From Campylobacterota bacterium (lineage in GTDB: Bacteria > Campylobacterota > Campylobacteria > Campylobacterales > Sulfurimonadaceae): a stretch of DNA of 64,000 bases. The stretch's first letter is position 1, and the number at the start of each line of letters is the position of its first letter. Location of the stretch: assembly GCA_040752835.1 (NCBI GenBank), contig JBFMGG010000007.1, forward strand, positions 310,001 to 374,000. Direction: 5' to 3'. Below the pieces are notes generated by a model, which saw only the letters and a list, made by a program, of their open reading frames with translations, was not told the origin of the DNA and did not search any database. Below are positions 33,645 to 43,686 of the stretch, piece after piece. Both the position numbers and the translations under genes were made by a program.

Positions 33645-35684
33645 GTGGATCATCGGGTTGCCGGCCGCATCTTTGCCGTTTTGGGTGCCGTTTCTCCGTT
33701 ATACGCAGGGGGAGAACAAACCATCTCCGACATCTTTGTTCCCGGCGTCACCGTCGAGGCCGCTGCCGACGCCGCTGCGTCCCGCACCTCTGCGGGAGAG
33801 GGGACGGTGAACGCCCGGCAGCTGGAGGAACGTCCGCTGCTCCGTCCTGCCGAAGTGCTCGAAACGGTTCCGGGATTGATCGTGACCCAGCACAGCGGCG
33901 ACGGCAAAGCGAACCAGTATTTTCTGCGGGGGTTCAGCCTCGATCACGGGACCGATTTTTACACCACGATCGAGGGGATGCCGACGAATCTTCCCACCCA
34001 TGCCCACGGGCAGGGGTACAACGATCTCAATTTCCTGATCCCGGAGCTGATTTCGCAGATTACGTATAAAAAAGGGCCCTATTATGCGTCGGAAGGAGAT
34101 TTTGCCTCCACCGGAAGCGCCCGTATCCGCTACGCCGATCGGTTCGATGCGGGTCTGGTGAGCGTCACCGGGGGGAGTTTCGGCCACCGAAGGGTGTTGA
34201 ATATCGACTCGTTCGAAGCGGACGGGGGGACGCTGCTGTACGCGCTGGAATATTTTCATAACGACGGTCCGTGGGATCATCCCGAAGGGTACGAGCGTTT
34301 CAACGGTGTCGTGAGCTATACGAAAGAATCGGCGAATCGGCGGTACAAAATTACCGCCATGGGGTATCGCGGAGAATGGGACGCGACGAACCATGTTCCC
34401 GTTCGGGCGATCGACAGCGGCCTGATCGGACGCTACGGTTCACTGGATACTTCAGACGGAGGTACAACCCACCGTTACAGCCTGTCGGGAGAATACGAAC
34501 GCCGCGACAGCCGAGGCGTGACGAGCCTGAACGCATACGTCATCGATTACGGGCTTGATTTGTATTCGAATTTCACGTATTTTCTGAACGACCCCCTACA
34601 CGGAGACCAGTTCCGACAAAAAGACGCACGCACCATTCTTGGCGGTGAAGCGAAACGGACCGAAGCAGGGTCTTTTTTCGGTGCCGATTCGATTCGCACG
34701 TACGGTTTGCAGCTGCGCCACGACGCGATCCGAAACGTCTCCCTCTCCAACACCCAAAACCGCGTATTCGTCAGCCCCGTGACCTCGGACCGTGTCGATG
34801 AGAGTGCGGCGGGAGCGTACTGGCAGGAGGAGATCGAAGCGGCAGACAAAGTGCGGGTCACCCTCGGAATTCGGGGGGACACCTACCGTTTCGGCGTCGA
34901 AAGCGGGGTCAATCCCGCCGATTCGGGAACGGTCCACGATTCGATCCTGAGCCCGAAACTGGGATTGATCTTCGGACCGTGGGGCCAAACGGAGATATTC
35001 CTCAACGGCGGGTACGGATTTCACAGCAACGACGCCAGGGGGGTGACGAAGGAATCCGATCCGGCCACGCCGCTGGTACGGACCAAAGGGGCCGAAATCG
35101 GCGTACAAAACCGCTCGGTGAGCGGCTTGCAGACGGCATTGTCGTTGTGGATGATGCAAAGCGATTCGGAACTGGTCTTTGCCGGAGACACCGGCGGGAC
35201 CGAAGCAACCGGCCCTTCGCGACGGATGGGAATCGAATGGGCCAACTACTGGACCCCCGCACCGTGGTTTATCCTCGATGCCGATGCCGCAGTCTCCCGC
35301 GCCCGTTACAGGGATCCCGCTTCGGCAGGAGGGAAATACGTTCCCGAAGCGATCGAGCAGGTGGTATCGCTTGGAGCGGCCGTAACCGACTATAACGGTT
35401 GGTTTGGCGGGCTTCGGCTCCGTTATTTCGGAAGCCGCGCGCTGAACGAGGAGAATACGCAGCGCTCGAAACCTTCGACGCTTGTCAATCTCAAAGCCGG
35501 ACGCCGGATTGCGAAAAACGTTGATCTCGCGTTGGACGTGTACAATCTTTTCAACCGTAAAACCTACGATATCGAGTATTTTTACGAATCGCGGCTGGCG
35601 TCCGAAGCCGCGGGCGTTGCCGATCACATGGTCCATCCGGGCGAACCGCGTTCGTTTCGGATCAGGCTGGATATGCGCTATTGA
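33645..35684 (+). CDS. TonB-dependent outer-membrane receptor
   Basis: 679 residues: signal peptide (1-20), a plug domain (about 45-170: RPAEVLETVPGLIVTQHSGDGKANQYFLRGFSLDHGTDF and YYASEGDFASTGSARI), then a beta-barrel ending in MRY, the aromatic C-terminus needed for outer-membrane insertion. A TonB-box-like stretch IFVPGVTVEA lies after the signal peptide. The plug phrase HGQGYNDLNFLIPELI is typical of the receptor group that lacks siderophore-specific marks. Start GTG at 33645 with GAGGGGGTGG upstream. Being divergent from nikR, nickel or a nickel chelate is the likely cargo, but this is inferred from position only. Confidence 0.85.
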   Translation: MDHRVAGRIFAVLGAVSPLYAGGEQTISDIFVPGVTVEAAADAAASRTSAGEGTVNARQLEERPLLRPAEVLETVPGLIVTQHSGDGKANQYFLRGFSLDHGTDFYTTIEGMPTNLPTHAHGQGYNDLNFLIPELISQITYKKGPYYASEGDFASTGSARIRYADRFDAGLVSVTGGSFGHRRVLNIDSFEADGGTLLYALEYFHNDGPWDHPEGYERFNGVVSYTKESANRRYKITAMGYRGEWDATNHVPVRAIDSGLIGRYGSLDTSDGGTTHRYSLSGEYERRDSRGVTSLNAYVIDYGLDLYSNFTYFLNDPLHGDQFRQKDARTILGGEAKRTEAGSFFGADSIRTYGLQLRHDAIRNVSLSNTQNRVFVSPVTSDRVDESAAGAYWQEEIEAADKVRVTLGIRGDTYRFGVESGVNPADSGTVHDSILSPKLGLIFGPWGQTEIFLNGGYGFHSNDARGVTKESDPATPLVRTKGAEIGVQNRSVSGLQTALSLWMMQSDSELVFAGDTGGTEATGPSRRMGIEWANYWTPAPWFILDADAAVSRARYRDPASAGGKYVPEAIEQVVSLGAAVTDYNGWFGGLRLRYFGSRALNEENTQRSKPSTLVNLKAGRRIAKNVDLALDVYNLFNRKTYDIEYFYESRLASEAAGVADHMVHPGEPRSFRIRLDMRY

Positions 35685-35722
35685 GGCGGCGGCGTTTACC
35701 AAACCGGTCGATTCGTTGACAA

Positions 35723-35748
35723 TTGTCTGCTAACATAACGTCAGACAA
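35723..35748. repeat. inverted repeat upstream of a small membrane protein gene
   Basis: TTGTCTG-ctaacataacgt-CAGACAA, a perfect seven-base inverted repeat with a 12-base spacer, overlapping a TTGACA hexamer. It could be an operator, or a terminator-like hairpin after the receptor gene, although no T-run follows. Confidence 0.45.
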
Positions 35749-35773
35749 GTTAGAATTAGTAGAAGGAGACGCG

Positions 35774-36049
35774 ATGCGTTTAGTAGTGTATGCGGTTGCC
35801 CTCATCATCGCTTTTTTGGTCTTCAAGGCGTTTTATCTCGATGCGTATCTCGCCGAACGCAAAGCAGCCGAAGCCAATGCCAGCGAAGAGACGAATGTCT
35901 CGACCCTGCCTGCGGCGCAGACTCCGCCAAACGTTCCGGCGGCTGAACCTGCCGAAACCAACACAACCCCTACCAAAGCCCCCTACAGCGATATGCCCCT
36001 CGAACGTGCGGGCGAGAAAATCGCCGAAACGATCGGCTCGAAATTCTGA
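35774..36049 (+). CDS. small single-pass membrane protein, unknown function
   Basis: 91 residues: one membrane helix at the N-terminus (4-22, VVYAVALIIAFLVFKAFYL) followed by a Pro/Ala/Thr/Glu-rich, probably disordered stretch and a short amphipathic C-terminal helix (PLERAGEKIAETIGSKF). The ATG at 35774 has the excellent ribosome site AGAAGGAGAC. No family is recognised. It is convergent with the EamA transporter, with one base between stops. Confidence 0.65.
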   Translation: MRLVVYAVALIIAFLVFKAFYLDAYLAERKAAEANASEETNVSTLPAAQTPPNVPAAEPAETNTTPTKAPYSDMPLERAGEKIAETIGSKF

Positions 36050-36050
36050 T

Positions 36051-36929
36051 TCAGCGGCTGCGGATCAGCAAAATACCGCTGAGGACAACCAGCGCTCCCC
36101 CCGCGATTACCATCGGGGTCGGCAGCGCATCCCCCAAAACGATTCCAAACGCCGTCGCAAACAAAACGACCGAATAACTCGTCGTGCTCACGATCCCCGC
36201 TTTGGCGTAAAAATAGGCGCGGGTCATAAAGATCTGTCCGTAGGCCGCCGCACTCCCCATCAGGACGATCCACAGCCAGTCACGCCCCTTGGGGATCACG
36301 AACGGGCTGAGGGCGAAGGCAAACAGTTCCGAGGTGTAGCGTTCCGCCGCGATCATGAGTGCCGCGGGGATCAGAACCCCGAAGATCATGAAGGAGAGGA
36401 CGACCGTCCGTTCGTCGTAATGGGATTTGAGGCTTCGGACGCTGGTATAGGCCAGTGCCGAGAGGAACCCCGTCAGCAGCCCCATCGCGTGGAGGTACCC
36501 GAAATCGGCCCCGCTGAGCATCACTACCCCCGTAAAACCGACGACGATCGCTAAAACCGCCCGTTTGGAGAGGTGCTCCCCCATCAGAAGAAATGCGAGG
36601 ATCGCCGTAAATATGGGTTCGGTTTTGGAATAGACGATGGCGTTGGAGAGGGTGGTCGCGCCGACCGTGTAGAAAAAGGCCAGCAAGGCCACCGTTCCCA
36701 CAATGCCGCGAAAAACGAGGGTAAAGGGGCGTCCTCCGACGTTGCGGATCGGTTTGCGAAACGCGAGGGAAAGGATCAGCACCAGCCCGACGGCATTGCG
36801 CCAGAAGGTTACTTCGACCGATCCCATCGACGAGGAGAGGAGTTTGGCAAACGCGACGGTGAGGGCGAACAAAAACGAGGCGGCGAGCATGTAAAGGATG
36901 CCGAGCCGGGTATCGGGATGGAAAATCAT
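36051..36929 (-). CDS. EamA/DMT-superfamily transporter
   Basis: 292 residues with ten hydrophobic segments arranged as two EamA repeats of five helices (roughly 5-135 and 150-290). The first repeat has GILYMLAASFLFALTVAFAKLL and later YTVGATTLSNAIVYSKTEPIFTAILAFLLMGEHLSKRAVLAIVVGFTGVVML; the second repeats the pattern to VIAGGALVVLSGILLIRSR. Proteins of this type export amino acids or other metabolites; the substrate cannot be read from the sequence. It is a single gene with its own upstream region shared with the divergent SulP gene. Confidence 0.85.
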   Translation of the reverse strand: MIFHPDTRLGILYMLAASFLFALTVAFAKLLSSSMGSVEVTFWRNAVGLVLILSLAFRKPIRNVGGRPFTLVFRGIVGTVALLAFFYTVGATTLSNAIVYSKTEPIFTAILAFLLMGEHLSKRAVLAIVVGFTGVVMLSGADFGYLHAMGLLTGFLSALAYTSVRSLKSHYDERTVVLSFMIFGVLIPAALMIAAERYTSELFAFALSPFVIPKGRDWLWIVLMGSAAAYGQIFMTRAYFYAKAGIVSTTSYSVVLFATAFGIVLGDALPTPMVIAGGALVVLSGILLIRSR

Positions 36930-36988
36930 GGGCGCGATTGTAGCACGAATCGCCCTCTTGGAGGCAAACTAATCGCCTTTTGGATACA

Positions 36989-39214
36989 ATGGAAAGAAAA
37001 AGCGAAGAAGTTTGTCGAATGGTGAAGAAAACGGGATGGATGGGTGATTTTTGGGGCGGAACGGCGGCGATGCTCGTCGCGCTCCCCTCGGCGATTGCGT
37101 TCGGCGTCATCGTCTACGCCTCGATCGGAGGCGATTACGGCGCGTACGGTGCGATAGCGGGGATTTTGGGTGTCGTCGCGGTCGGAGGCATCGCCGCGCT
37201 GATGGGAGGGACGAACCGCCTGATTTCGGCTCCGAGTGCTCCGGCCGCAGCGGTACTCTCGGCGTTTTGTCTGGAATTTATCGCGCGCGGATACGGTGCG
37301 CAGAGCGTATTTACGATGGTCATGCTCGTTGCGCTGATGGCGGGGATGATCCAGATCGCTTTTGGGGCTGCAGGGCTGGGGAGGCTGATCAAATACATGC
37401 CTTTTCCCGTAGTCAGCGGCTATCTCAGCGGGGTGGGACTTTACATTATCGCCTCGCAGGCTCCCAAATTCCTTGGGCTCCCCGAGGAGGTCGGATTCTG
37501 GGACGGGGCGCTGAACCTTTTTATGTGGGAATGGCAAAGCATTGCCGTGGGGACCGCGACGGTACTGGCGATGCTCTATGCCGATCGGATCGTCCGGCAC
37601 GTGCCGGCGGTCATCGCGGCGCTGGCGGCGGGAACGGCGGCCTATTTTCTGCTGGGGCTGGCGGACCCTGCGCTCTACCGCCCGAACAATCCCTTCGTCA
37701 TCGGTACACTCGGCGGGAGCGGAGGTATCGATTTTTTCGGCGCCCTTGAAGGGCGTTTCGGTCTCCTGGCAGAATTCTCGTTGAACGATGCGGCATTGTT
37801 GCTGCTCCCCGCCCTGACTCTTGCGGCGCTCCTTTCCATCGATACCCTCAAAACGTGCGTGATCGTCGATTCGATGACCCACTCCTATCACGATTCGAAC
37901 CGCGAACTGGTCGCGCAAGGGTCGGCCAATACCGTCTCAGCCCTCATCGGGGGGATGCCCGGATCGGGGACGATGGGGCCGACGATGGTCAATATCGCCT
38001 CGGGTTCGGAAAGCGCGCGCTCGGGGTTGATTGCCGCTTTGATGGCCGTGATCGCGTTTTGGGTATTGGGCAGCTTCATCGCCTGGATTCCCGTTGCCGT
38101 CCTCTCGGGGATACTGATTGTGATCGGGTGGCGGATGATCGACCGTCACAGCATCCGGCTGGTGCGCAACCCCAAGACGGCCTTCGATTTCATCATCATC
38201 GCGACCGTCGCGGTGATCGCCGTTTCGGTGAGCCTGATCGTCGCGGCGGGGGTGGGACTGGCGCTGGCGGTGGTGCTTTATATTATCCGCCAGATCGGGA
38301 TGTCGGTCGTCTACCGGCGGATCGAGGGGACCGACGCCCGCAGCAAAATCGTCCGTAAACGGGACGAAGAGGCCATTCTGCGGCAAAGCGGGGATCTGTT
38401 CGCACTCTACGAACTGCACGGAACGCTGTTTTTCGGGACGGCGAACCAGCTGTATTCGGTGCTGCGCAACGACCTCGCCGACAAAAAATACATCATCATC
38501 GACATGAAACGGGTGCAGACGGTGGACATCACCGCGGCCCATATCCTGTTGCAGATCAAGGACATCCTGCACGAAAAAGAGGGATACCTGATTCTCTGCC
38601 GTCTGCCGCACAAGCTGCCGACGGGGGATGATCTGGAGATTTTTTTCAACCACGTCGGGCTCCTTAAACACATGAGTCCCGTCAAAGTATTCGGCGACCT
38701 CGACGATGCCATCGAATGGGTCGAGGAGAGGATTATCCGTGAAAATCGCGAGGTGGAATTCAGCGAACTGCCCCTTACGCTGGCCCATTTCGATTTTTTC
38801 CGGGGACGCCGCACCGATACCCTCGAAGAGATCGAAAGACTCGTCGAACTCCGTACGTTTCACAAAGGGGAAACGATTTTCGCTGCGGGCGACCTGGGAT
38901 GCGAGCTGTTCCTGATCCGCCGGGGGCTGGTACGGGTAACGCTCCCGATGGGTGAGGGGAAAAGCATCCATCTCAATACGCTGGGGCAGGGGAACTTTTT
39001 CGGCGAATTTTCGTTTCTGGAAGGAAGCCCGCAGTACACGATGGCCATCGCGGCGGCCGATACGGACGTTTACGTGATCTCGCGCGAAGCGTTCGAACGC
39101 TTTTCGGAACGCCACAAAAAAGCGTCTTTCGAGTTTATGCGCAGCGTCGCGGCGGTGCTCGCCGAGCGGCTTCGATCGACGAGTACCGAGTTGGGGGACG
39201 AATACGAAGTTTAA
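36989..39214 (+). CDS. SulP-type anion transporter fused to STAS and cyclic-nucleotide-binding domains
   Basis: 741 residues in three parts. Residues 10-430: SulP transport domain with FWGGTAAMLVALPSAIAFGVIVYASIGG, the LMGGTNRLISAPSAPAAAVLSAF segment and GGMPGSGTMGPTMVNIASG. Residues about 460-590: STAS domain, including YIIIDMKRVQTVDITAAHILLQI. Residues about 610-735: cNMP-binding domain with GELFLIRRGLVRV-like and FFGEFSFLEGSPQYTMAIAAADTDVYVISREAFERFS. SulP proteins move sulfate, bicarbonate or molybdate-like anions; this fusion suggests control by a cyclic nucleotide. The start could be ATG 36989 or ATG 37019; neither has a strong ribosome site. Confidence 0.85.
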   Translation: MERKSEEVCRMVKKTGWMGDFWGGTAAMLVALPSAIAFGVIVYASIGGDYGAYGAIAGILGVVAVGGIAALMGGTNRLISAPSAPAAAVLSAFCLEFIARGYGAQSVFTMVMLVALMAGMIQIAFGAAGLGRLIKYMPFPVVSGYLSGVGLYIIASQAPKFLGLPEEVGFWDGALNLFMWEWQSIAVGTATVLAMLYADRIVRHVPAVIAALAAGTAAYFLLGLADPALYRPNNPFVIGTLGGSGGIDFFGALEGRFGLLAEFSLNDAALLLLPALTLAALLSIDTLKTCVIVDSMTHSYHDSNRELVAQGSANTVSALIGGMPGSGTMGPTMVNIASGSESARSGLIAALMAVIAFWVLGSFIAWIPVAVLSGILIVIGWRMIDRHSIRLVRNPKTAFDFIIIATVAVIAVSVSLIVAAGVGLALAVVLYIIRQIGMSVVYRRIEGTDARSKIVRKRDEEAILRQSGDLFALYELHGTLFFGTANQLYSVLRNDLADKKYIIIDMKRVQTVDITAAHILLQIKDILHEKEGYLILCRLPHKLPTGDDLEIFFNHVGLLKHMSPVKVFGDLDDAIEWVEERIIRENREVEFSELPLTLAHFDFFRGRRTDTLEEIERLVELRTFHKGETIFAAGDLGCELFLIRRGLVRVTLPMGEGKSIHLNTLGQGNFFGEFSFLEGSPQYTMAIAAADTDVYVISREAFERFSERHKKASFEFMRSVAAVLAERLRSTSTELGDEYEV

Positions 39215-39260
39215 GAACGGTTTTTGCTTGTAGGGCGTATACCGCCATGAGGAGTTTACC

Positions 39261-39812
39261 ATGAACGTCTCGTCTGTATCCGGTGCGTCGGCAGGCTATC
39301 CGATACCGAACGCTTTCGAAACCCCAGAGGATGTTTCGGCCTATGCGCAGATTATGGCGCAGCTTTATCCGGTAGAGCCGTATCGCACCCGCGACGAAAT
39401 CAATGCCGAAGACGCCGCGCTCGCCAAGTTCAAAGAAGACCTCAAAGTCAAAGGGGCCGCTTTGTTCCTGCAAGAACTCAACGAAGAGAAAATCGAAGCC
39501 CTCGTCGAAGAGTATCGCCAGAAACTGATGAAACTCAAAGAAGAGAATCCCGAACAGCCCATCGACGTGAACCAGATGGTCAGCGATTTTCGCAAACAGC
39601 TTTTGAAAGAACTGGCCGAAGCCCAGAAAGCCGAACAGTCCGAAAAAAGTTCGCCTACGGCCGAGGGGATGATGAGTGCCGATCTGCTCGAAAACATCAA
39701 AACGGCGCAATCCAAAGAGAAAACAGCCCTGCAGGGGGAAGAGGGATTTTTGGAAAAGATGCTGAACCCGCAGCCCCAGGAAAAGGAAAAACGCCCTGTT
39801 TTTAACCTTTGA
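39261..39812 (+). CDS. unknown soluble helical protein
   Basis: 183 residues, very rich in Glu, Lys and Gln, predicted almost wholly helical from residue 50 to 150, with a Pro/Ser-rich N-terminus (SVSGASAGYPIPNAFETPE). No signal peptide, no cysteines. The N-terminal MNVSSVSGASAGY pattern resembles flagellar-associated or export-linked small proteins of Campylobacterota, but I cannot place it in a family. ATG after AGGAGTTTACC. It is followed 15 bases later by the helix-hairpin-helix gene, so the two are likely co-transcribed. Confidence 0.65.
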   Translation: MNVSSVSGASAGYPIPNAFETPEDVSAYAQIMAQLYPVEPYRTRDEINAEDAALAKFKEDLKVKGAALFLQELNEEKIEALVEEYRQKLMKLKEENPEQPIDVNQMVSDFRKQLLKELAEAQKAEQSEKSSPTAEGMMSADLLENIKTAQSKEKTALQGEEGFLEKMLNPQPQEKEKRPVFNL

Positions 39813-39827
39813 AGCCAAGGAGACGCC

Positions 39828-40130
39828 ATGAACCCCTCCAAAGTGATCCGCGAAAAAGTCGAACGGCTTACCGACCTCCCCAACATCGGCAAAACGATGG
39901 CGCACGATCTGATGCGCATCGGCATTTCCCGCCCCGCCCAGCTCGTCGGGGAAGACCCCTACGATCTCTACGTCCGGTTCTGCCGGGCGTTCGGGGAGCG
40001 CCAGGACCCGTGTGCCCTCGATGTGCTGATGTCGATCACCGATTTTATGAACGGCGGAGAGCCGAAGGTGTGGTGGGCCTATACTGCCGAGCGTAAACGC
40101 CGCTACGGGGAGCGGATCACGCTTGACTAG
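39828..40130 (+). CDS. helix-hairpin-helix protein, Cdd1 / pathogenicity-locus family
   Basis: 100 residues. Residues 10-50 contain a helix-hairpin-helix-like element, LTDLPNIGKTMAHDLMRIGISRPAQLVGEDPYDLY, followed by the family phrase DPCALDVLMSITDFMNGGEPKVWWAYTAERK. This matches the small Cdd1/TfoX-C-like proteins, thought to bind nucleic acid but without defined function. GGAGACGCC precedes the ATG. Its stop overlaps the 3' end of the convergent HD-GYP gene by four bases. Confidence 0.8.
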   Translation: MNPSKVIREKVERLTDLPNIGKTMAHDLMRIGISRPAQLVGEDPYDLYVRFCRAFGERQDPCALDVLMSITDFMNGGEPKVWWAYTAERKRRYGERITLD

Positions 40131-41521
40131 TCTTCGGGGAGGTCTTTGAAGCGTTCCTGTATCTCCAGAAAGCTTTCGAGATTTTCGAACATCAAATCGA
40201 CCAGATTCGGGTCGAAATGTCTTCCCCGCTCCTGCCGGAAATAATCGAGGATACTCTCGATGGTCCATTCGCTCTTGTAGATCCGTTTGCACCCCAGTGC
40301 GTCGAAGACGTCGGCGATCGCGGTGATTCTTCCGAAAATGTGGATATTCTCTCCGCTGTTTCCCTTGGGATAACCCCTGCCGTCCCAGCGTTCATGGTGC
40401 TCGTTCGCCACGATCGCAGCCGCCTGAAGGAGCGGGTGGGGGGAATTCCGGAAAAAAGACGCCCCGATTTCGGCATGGCGTTTCATGATGTCGAACTCTT
40501 CTTCGGTCAGTTTCCCCGGTTTGTTCAAAATGGCGTCGGGAATCCCGATTTTCCCGATGTCGTGCATCGGGGCGATCAGCCAGAGCCGTTCGGCTTCTTC
40601 GCTCGAGAGGCCGCAGGCCTCGGCCAAAATTTTGGAATACTCCGCAACCCTGCGGACGTGCAGCGCCGTCTCTTTGGATCGGCTCTCCCCCACATATCCC
40701 AGCGTGATAAAGAGCTCTTTCTGGGTCGCCTCGACCTCTTCTTTGAGATCGAAAATTTCGGTGATGTCGTTTCGGACGCTGATGTATTCGACGATCTCAC
40801 CCTTGCTGTCGAGGATCGGGCTGACGTACGAATCGACGATGTAGTGCCCGCCGTCTTTTTTGCGGTTTTTGACGATCCCGTGCCACGAGCGTTTGGAGCG
40901 GATAATGTCCCACATCTCCTTGTAGACTTCGCGCGGGACGTCGGGATGGCGGACGATCCGATGGTGCTTGCCGATGAGTTCGTCGCGCGTGAAACCGCTG
41001 ATCTCGCAGAAGGTGTCGTTGACGTAGGTAATCACCCCGGCGAGGTTGGTTTTGCTGACGATGGAACTTTGGTCGACGATCTCTTTGTATTGTTTGAGAA
41101 GCTCTTTGTTTTCCGAAAGTTCACTGCTGAGCTGTTTTTGCGCGATCCGGAGTTTGAGCTGGGTGTTGACCCGTGCGGTGAGTTCGCGGCGCTGAAACGG
41201 TTTGGTGACGTAGTCCACCGCACCCGCTTCGAACGCGGCAATCAGGCTCTCTTCGTCGTTTTTGGCGGTCAGGAAGATGACGGGAATGTCCGAATGCCGG
41301 GGCGAAGCCTGCAGCCGCCTGCAGGTTTCGAGCCCGTCCATCACCGGCATCATCATGTCCAGGAGGATCAGGTCGATGTCGTTTTTATCGATCCTCTCAA
41401 GCGCCTGTTCGCCGTTGGTCGCATAAAGGATGCGGCATCCCTGTACTTCTTTGAGGATATTGGAAACAACCTGGATATTGCGGGGTTCATCGTCGACCAC
41501 CAAAACGGTACACGATTGCAT
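40127..41521 (-). CDS. response regulator with PAS and HD-GYP domains
   Basis: 464 residues: receiver domain at 1-120 (VLVVDDEPRNIQVV, phospho-acceptor Asp in LILLDMMMPVMDG, the lysine in YVTKPFQRREL), a PAS domain at 140-265 (VITYVNDTFCEISGFTRDELIGKHHRIVRHPDVP), then an HD-GYP domain at 280-455 with HDIGKIGIPDAILNKPGKLTEEE and NEHHERWDGRGYPKG. HD-GYP domains hydrolyse cyclic-di-GMP; HD and GYP are both intact, so activity is expected. The ATG at 41521 shares a base with the stop of the hybrid kinase upstream (TAATG), so the two form a kinase-effector pair. Confidence 0.9.
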   Translation of the reverse strand: MQSCTVLVVDDEPRNIQVVSNILKEVQGCRILYATNGEQALERIDKNDIDLILLDMMMPVMDGLETCRRLQASPRHSDIPVIFLTAKNDEESLIAAFEAGAVDYVTKPFQRRELTARVNTQLKLRIAQKQLSSELSENKELLKQYKEIVDQSSIVSKTNLAGVITYVNDTFCEISGFTRDELIGKHHRIVRHPDVPREVYKEMWDIIRSKRSWHGIVKNRKKDGGHYIVDSYVSPILDSKGEIVEYISVRNDITEIFDLKEEVEATQKELFITLGYVGESRSKETALHVRRVAEYSKILAEACGLSSEEAERLWLIAPMHDIGKIGIPDAILNKPGKLTEEEFDIMKRHAEIGASFFRNSPHPLLQAAAIVANEHHERWDGRGYPKGNSGENIHIFGRITAIADVFDALGCKRIYKSEWTIESILDYFRQERGRHFDPNLVDLMFENLESFLEIQERFKDLPED

Positions 41522-43686
41522 TATTCGGCTCTCCATTGTTTAAGATAGTTGGGATAGGCGTTCAGGAACTGTTCGACGGCGTTGACGTCGAAACTCTCCG
41601 CCCCTTCGCGCAGACGGTTGCCGTAGTCGGCAATCTCTTCGATCCCCTCTGCTTCGCCGATACGGGTGAAGGTGTCTCCGAGTGAACGGGCACTTTCCAT
41701 ATCGCCCGATGCGAGGGTGTCGGCGACGGCGGAGCGCAGTTCCAGAACCTGCCGGCGCACGGTTTCCCTGCCGCTTTGCGAAAGATCGACGCCCTGAGTC
41801 GCCGGGATCGGCGACAACGTACGGACCGAGTGGGGGACGAACTGACGTATTGTCCCCAGCAGGGCATTTTTGCTGACCGGTTTTTCGAGGAAACCGTCGA
41901 ACGACTGCACGATCCGTTCGTAGTCGTGTTTCATCACCGATGCGGTGACGGCGACGACGGGGATGGGGTTTTCGGGATTCTCTTCGGCCCGCCAGGTACC
42001 GATCGCCTGCCAGCCGTCCATGTTGGGCATCCGTATGTCCATCAGCACGAGGTCGTAATGGCGGTTACGCATCCGCTCGAGCGCGACAAGCCCGTCCTCG
42101 GCTTCGTCGATCTCAAAGCCGTATTCGTGCAGGAACTCTTTGAGAAGAAGGCGGTTTTCGGCGATGTCGTCGACGATGAGGATCGTGCGGCGTTCGAAGA
42201 CGAACTCCTGCGTGTGGTCGATCGGTTCGTCGAGGAACAGCGGTTCGGAGATTTCGAGGCCGTAGAGTTTGAGCGTGAAGGTGCTCCCCACGCCCACTTC
42301 GCTCTCCAGCCCCATCTCCCCGTCCATCAGCCGCGCGAGTTTGTCGCAGATCGAGAGCCCCAGCCCCGTTCCACCGTACTGGCGGCTGTCCTGACCGTCG
42401 TTTTGGACGAACGCGTCGAAAATCTTTTTGCGGCTGTGCAGGGGGATGCCGATCCCGCTGTCCTGGACCGAAAAGGCGAGGTCCACGCTCCCCTCGTCGG
42501 GCTGCGAGAGGTTTGCGACACGGAGCGAGACGCTGCCGTGATGGGTGAACTTGAGGGCGTTGGAAAGGAGGTTTAGGAGAATCTGGCGCAGGTGGATCTC
42601 ATCGGCGATGATCCAGTCGGGGACTTTGGGCTCGATCCTGTAATCGAGGACGAGACCTTTTTTCTCCGCCGTTTCCTGAAAAAGCGTCACGATGTCTTTG
42701 ATAAAAGCGTGAAGATTGACCGGGTGGTATTCGATTTTCATGTGCCCCGCCTCGATCTTGGAGAGATCAAGGATGTCGTTGATGAGCGAGAGCAGGGTCC
42801 GTCCGCCGTTTTTGATGGCGGTGAGGTATCCCCGCTCTTTGGCCCCTTCGATTTTTTGTTCGAGCAGCTCGGCAAAACCGATGACGGCATTGAGCGGAGT
42901 ACGGATTTCATGGCTCATGTTGGCGAGGAATTCCGATTTGAGGCGGTTGGCCGAATCGGCTTCTTCTTTGGCGTGTTTGAGGTCTTCGGAGAGTTCGATC
43001 TGTTTTTGGAGCGCGCTTTGCAGGTCGCGCGTCCGCTCTTTGATCTCTTCTTCGAGGTGGAGGTTGAAGCGGTTGAGCTTTTCGTTGGAGAGATCCAGAG
43101 CCGCTTTCGCCTCGCGGATGCTCAGGAACTGCTGGATCGAAGAGCGGATGATGTAGCCCAGGACGATCGCTTCGGCGACGACCATCACGCCGTGCAGATA
43201 GACGTACTCGATCCCGCACCCGTAGCTGAAAATCATGATCGGGTGGCCGTCGATCGTGAACTGTCGGGACTGGAACCAGTTGAAGAGGAAATGGTGGGCG
43301 ATGATCGTGATGCTCCCCAGCAGCATCGGGAGAGTGTCTTTGTAGATCGTCAGGATCGCCAGTCCGATAAAGACATGGAAATGCATCTCGATCCGCCCCA
43401 GATGCTGCTGGATGTAGAGCGCCGAGAACATCATCACCGCGACGGCGGCGATGAGGCGGAACCACACCGTTCCGCGCACGGTAACGTAGGCCAGGGCACT
43501 CAGCCCCAGGATGAGGGCGCTGCCGAAGATGCCGATCCAGTAGGTCGAATAGTAGCTCGACGTGACGAATACGGCGATGAACGCATGGGCGAGAAGGATG
43601 AGCATCATGTTCCGGTCGGCTTCGAGGTAATGGGCGGCAAGCTCCTCGCGGTCGCGTCTGCGCAGGACGGAAAACGGTGAAATCAT
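41521..43686 (-). CDS. hybrid sensor histidine kinase with six-helix membrane sensor
   Basis: 721 residues. About 28-190: six membrane helices, with a histidine-rich stretch [19 protein letters not shown] and [10 protein letters not shown]. 195-245: coiled coil. 255-480: HisKA ([23 protein letters not shown]) and HATPase (N box [12 protein letters not shown]1 DSGIGI, G2 GGTGLGL). 500-620: receiver domain ([15 protein letters not shown], Asp in [13 protein letters not shown], lysine in FLEKPVSK). The last 80 residues are helical like an HPt domain, but no HPt phospho-histidine motif is seen. The next gene is its HD-GYP partner. The stimulus is unknown; conserved histidines in the sensor hint at metal or haem. 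Confidence 0.88.
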   Translation of the reverse strand: MISPFSVLRRRDREELAAHYLEADRNMMLILLAHAFIAVFVTSSYYSTYWIGIFGSALILGLSALAYVTVRGTVWFRLIAAVAVMMFSALYIQQHLGRIEMHFHVFIGLAILTIYKDTLPMLLGSITIIAHHFLFNWFQSRQFTIDGHPIMIFSYGCGIEYVYLHGVMVVAEAIVLGYIIRSSIQQFLSIREAKAALDLSNEKLNRFNLHLEEEIKERTRDLQSALQKQIELSEDLKHAKEEADSANRLKSEFLANMSHEIRTPLNAVIGFAELLEQKIEGAKERGYLTAIKNGGRTLLSLINDILDLSKIEAGHMKIEYHPVNLHAFIKDIVTLFQETAEKKGLVLDYRIEPKVPDWIIADEIHLRQILLNLLSNALKFTHHGSVSLRVANLSQPDEGSVDLAFSVQDSGIGIPLHSRKKIFDAFVQNDGQDSRQYGGTGLGLSICDKLARLMDGEMGLESEVGVGSTFTLKLYGLEISEPLFLDEPIDHTQEFVFERRTILIVDDIAENRLLLKEFLHEYGFEIDEAEDGLVALERMRNRHYDLVLMDIRMPNMDGWQAIGTWRAEENPENPIPVVAVTASVMKHDYERIVQSFDGFLEKPVSKNALLGTIRQFVPHSVRTLSPIPATQGVDLSQSGRETVRRQVLELRSAVADTLASGDMESARSLGDTFTRIGEAEGIEEIADYGNRLREGAESFDVNAVEQFLNAYPNYLKQWRAE

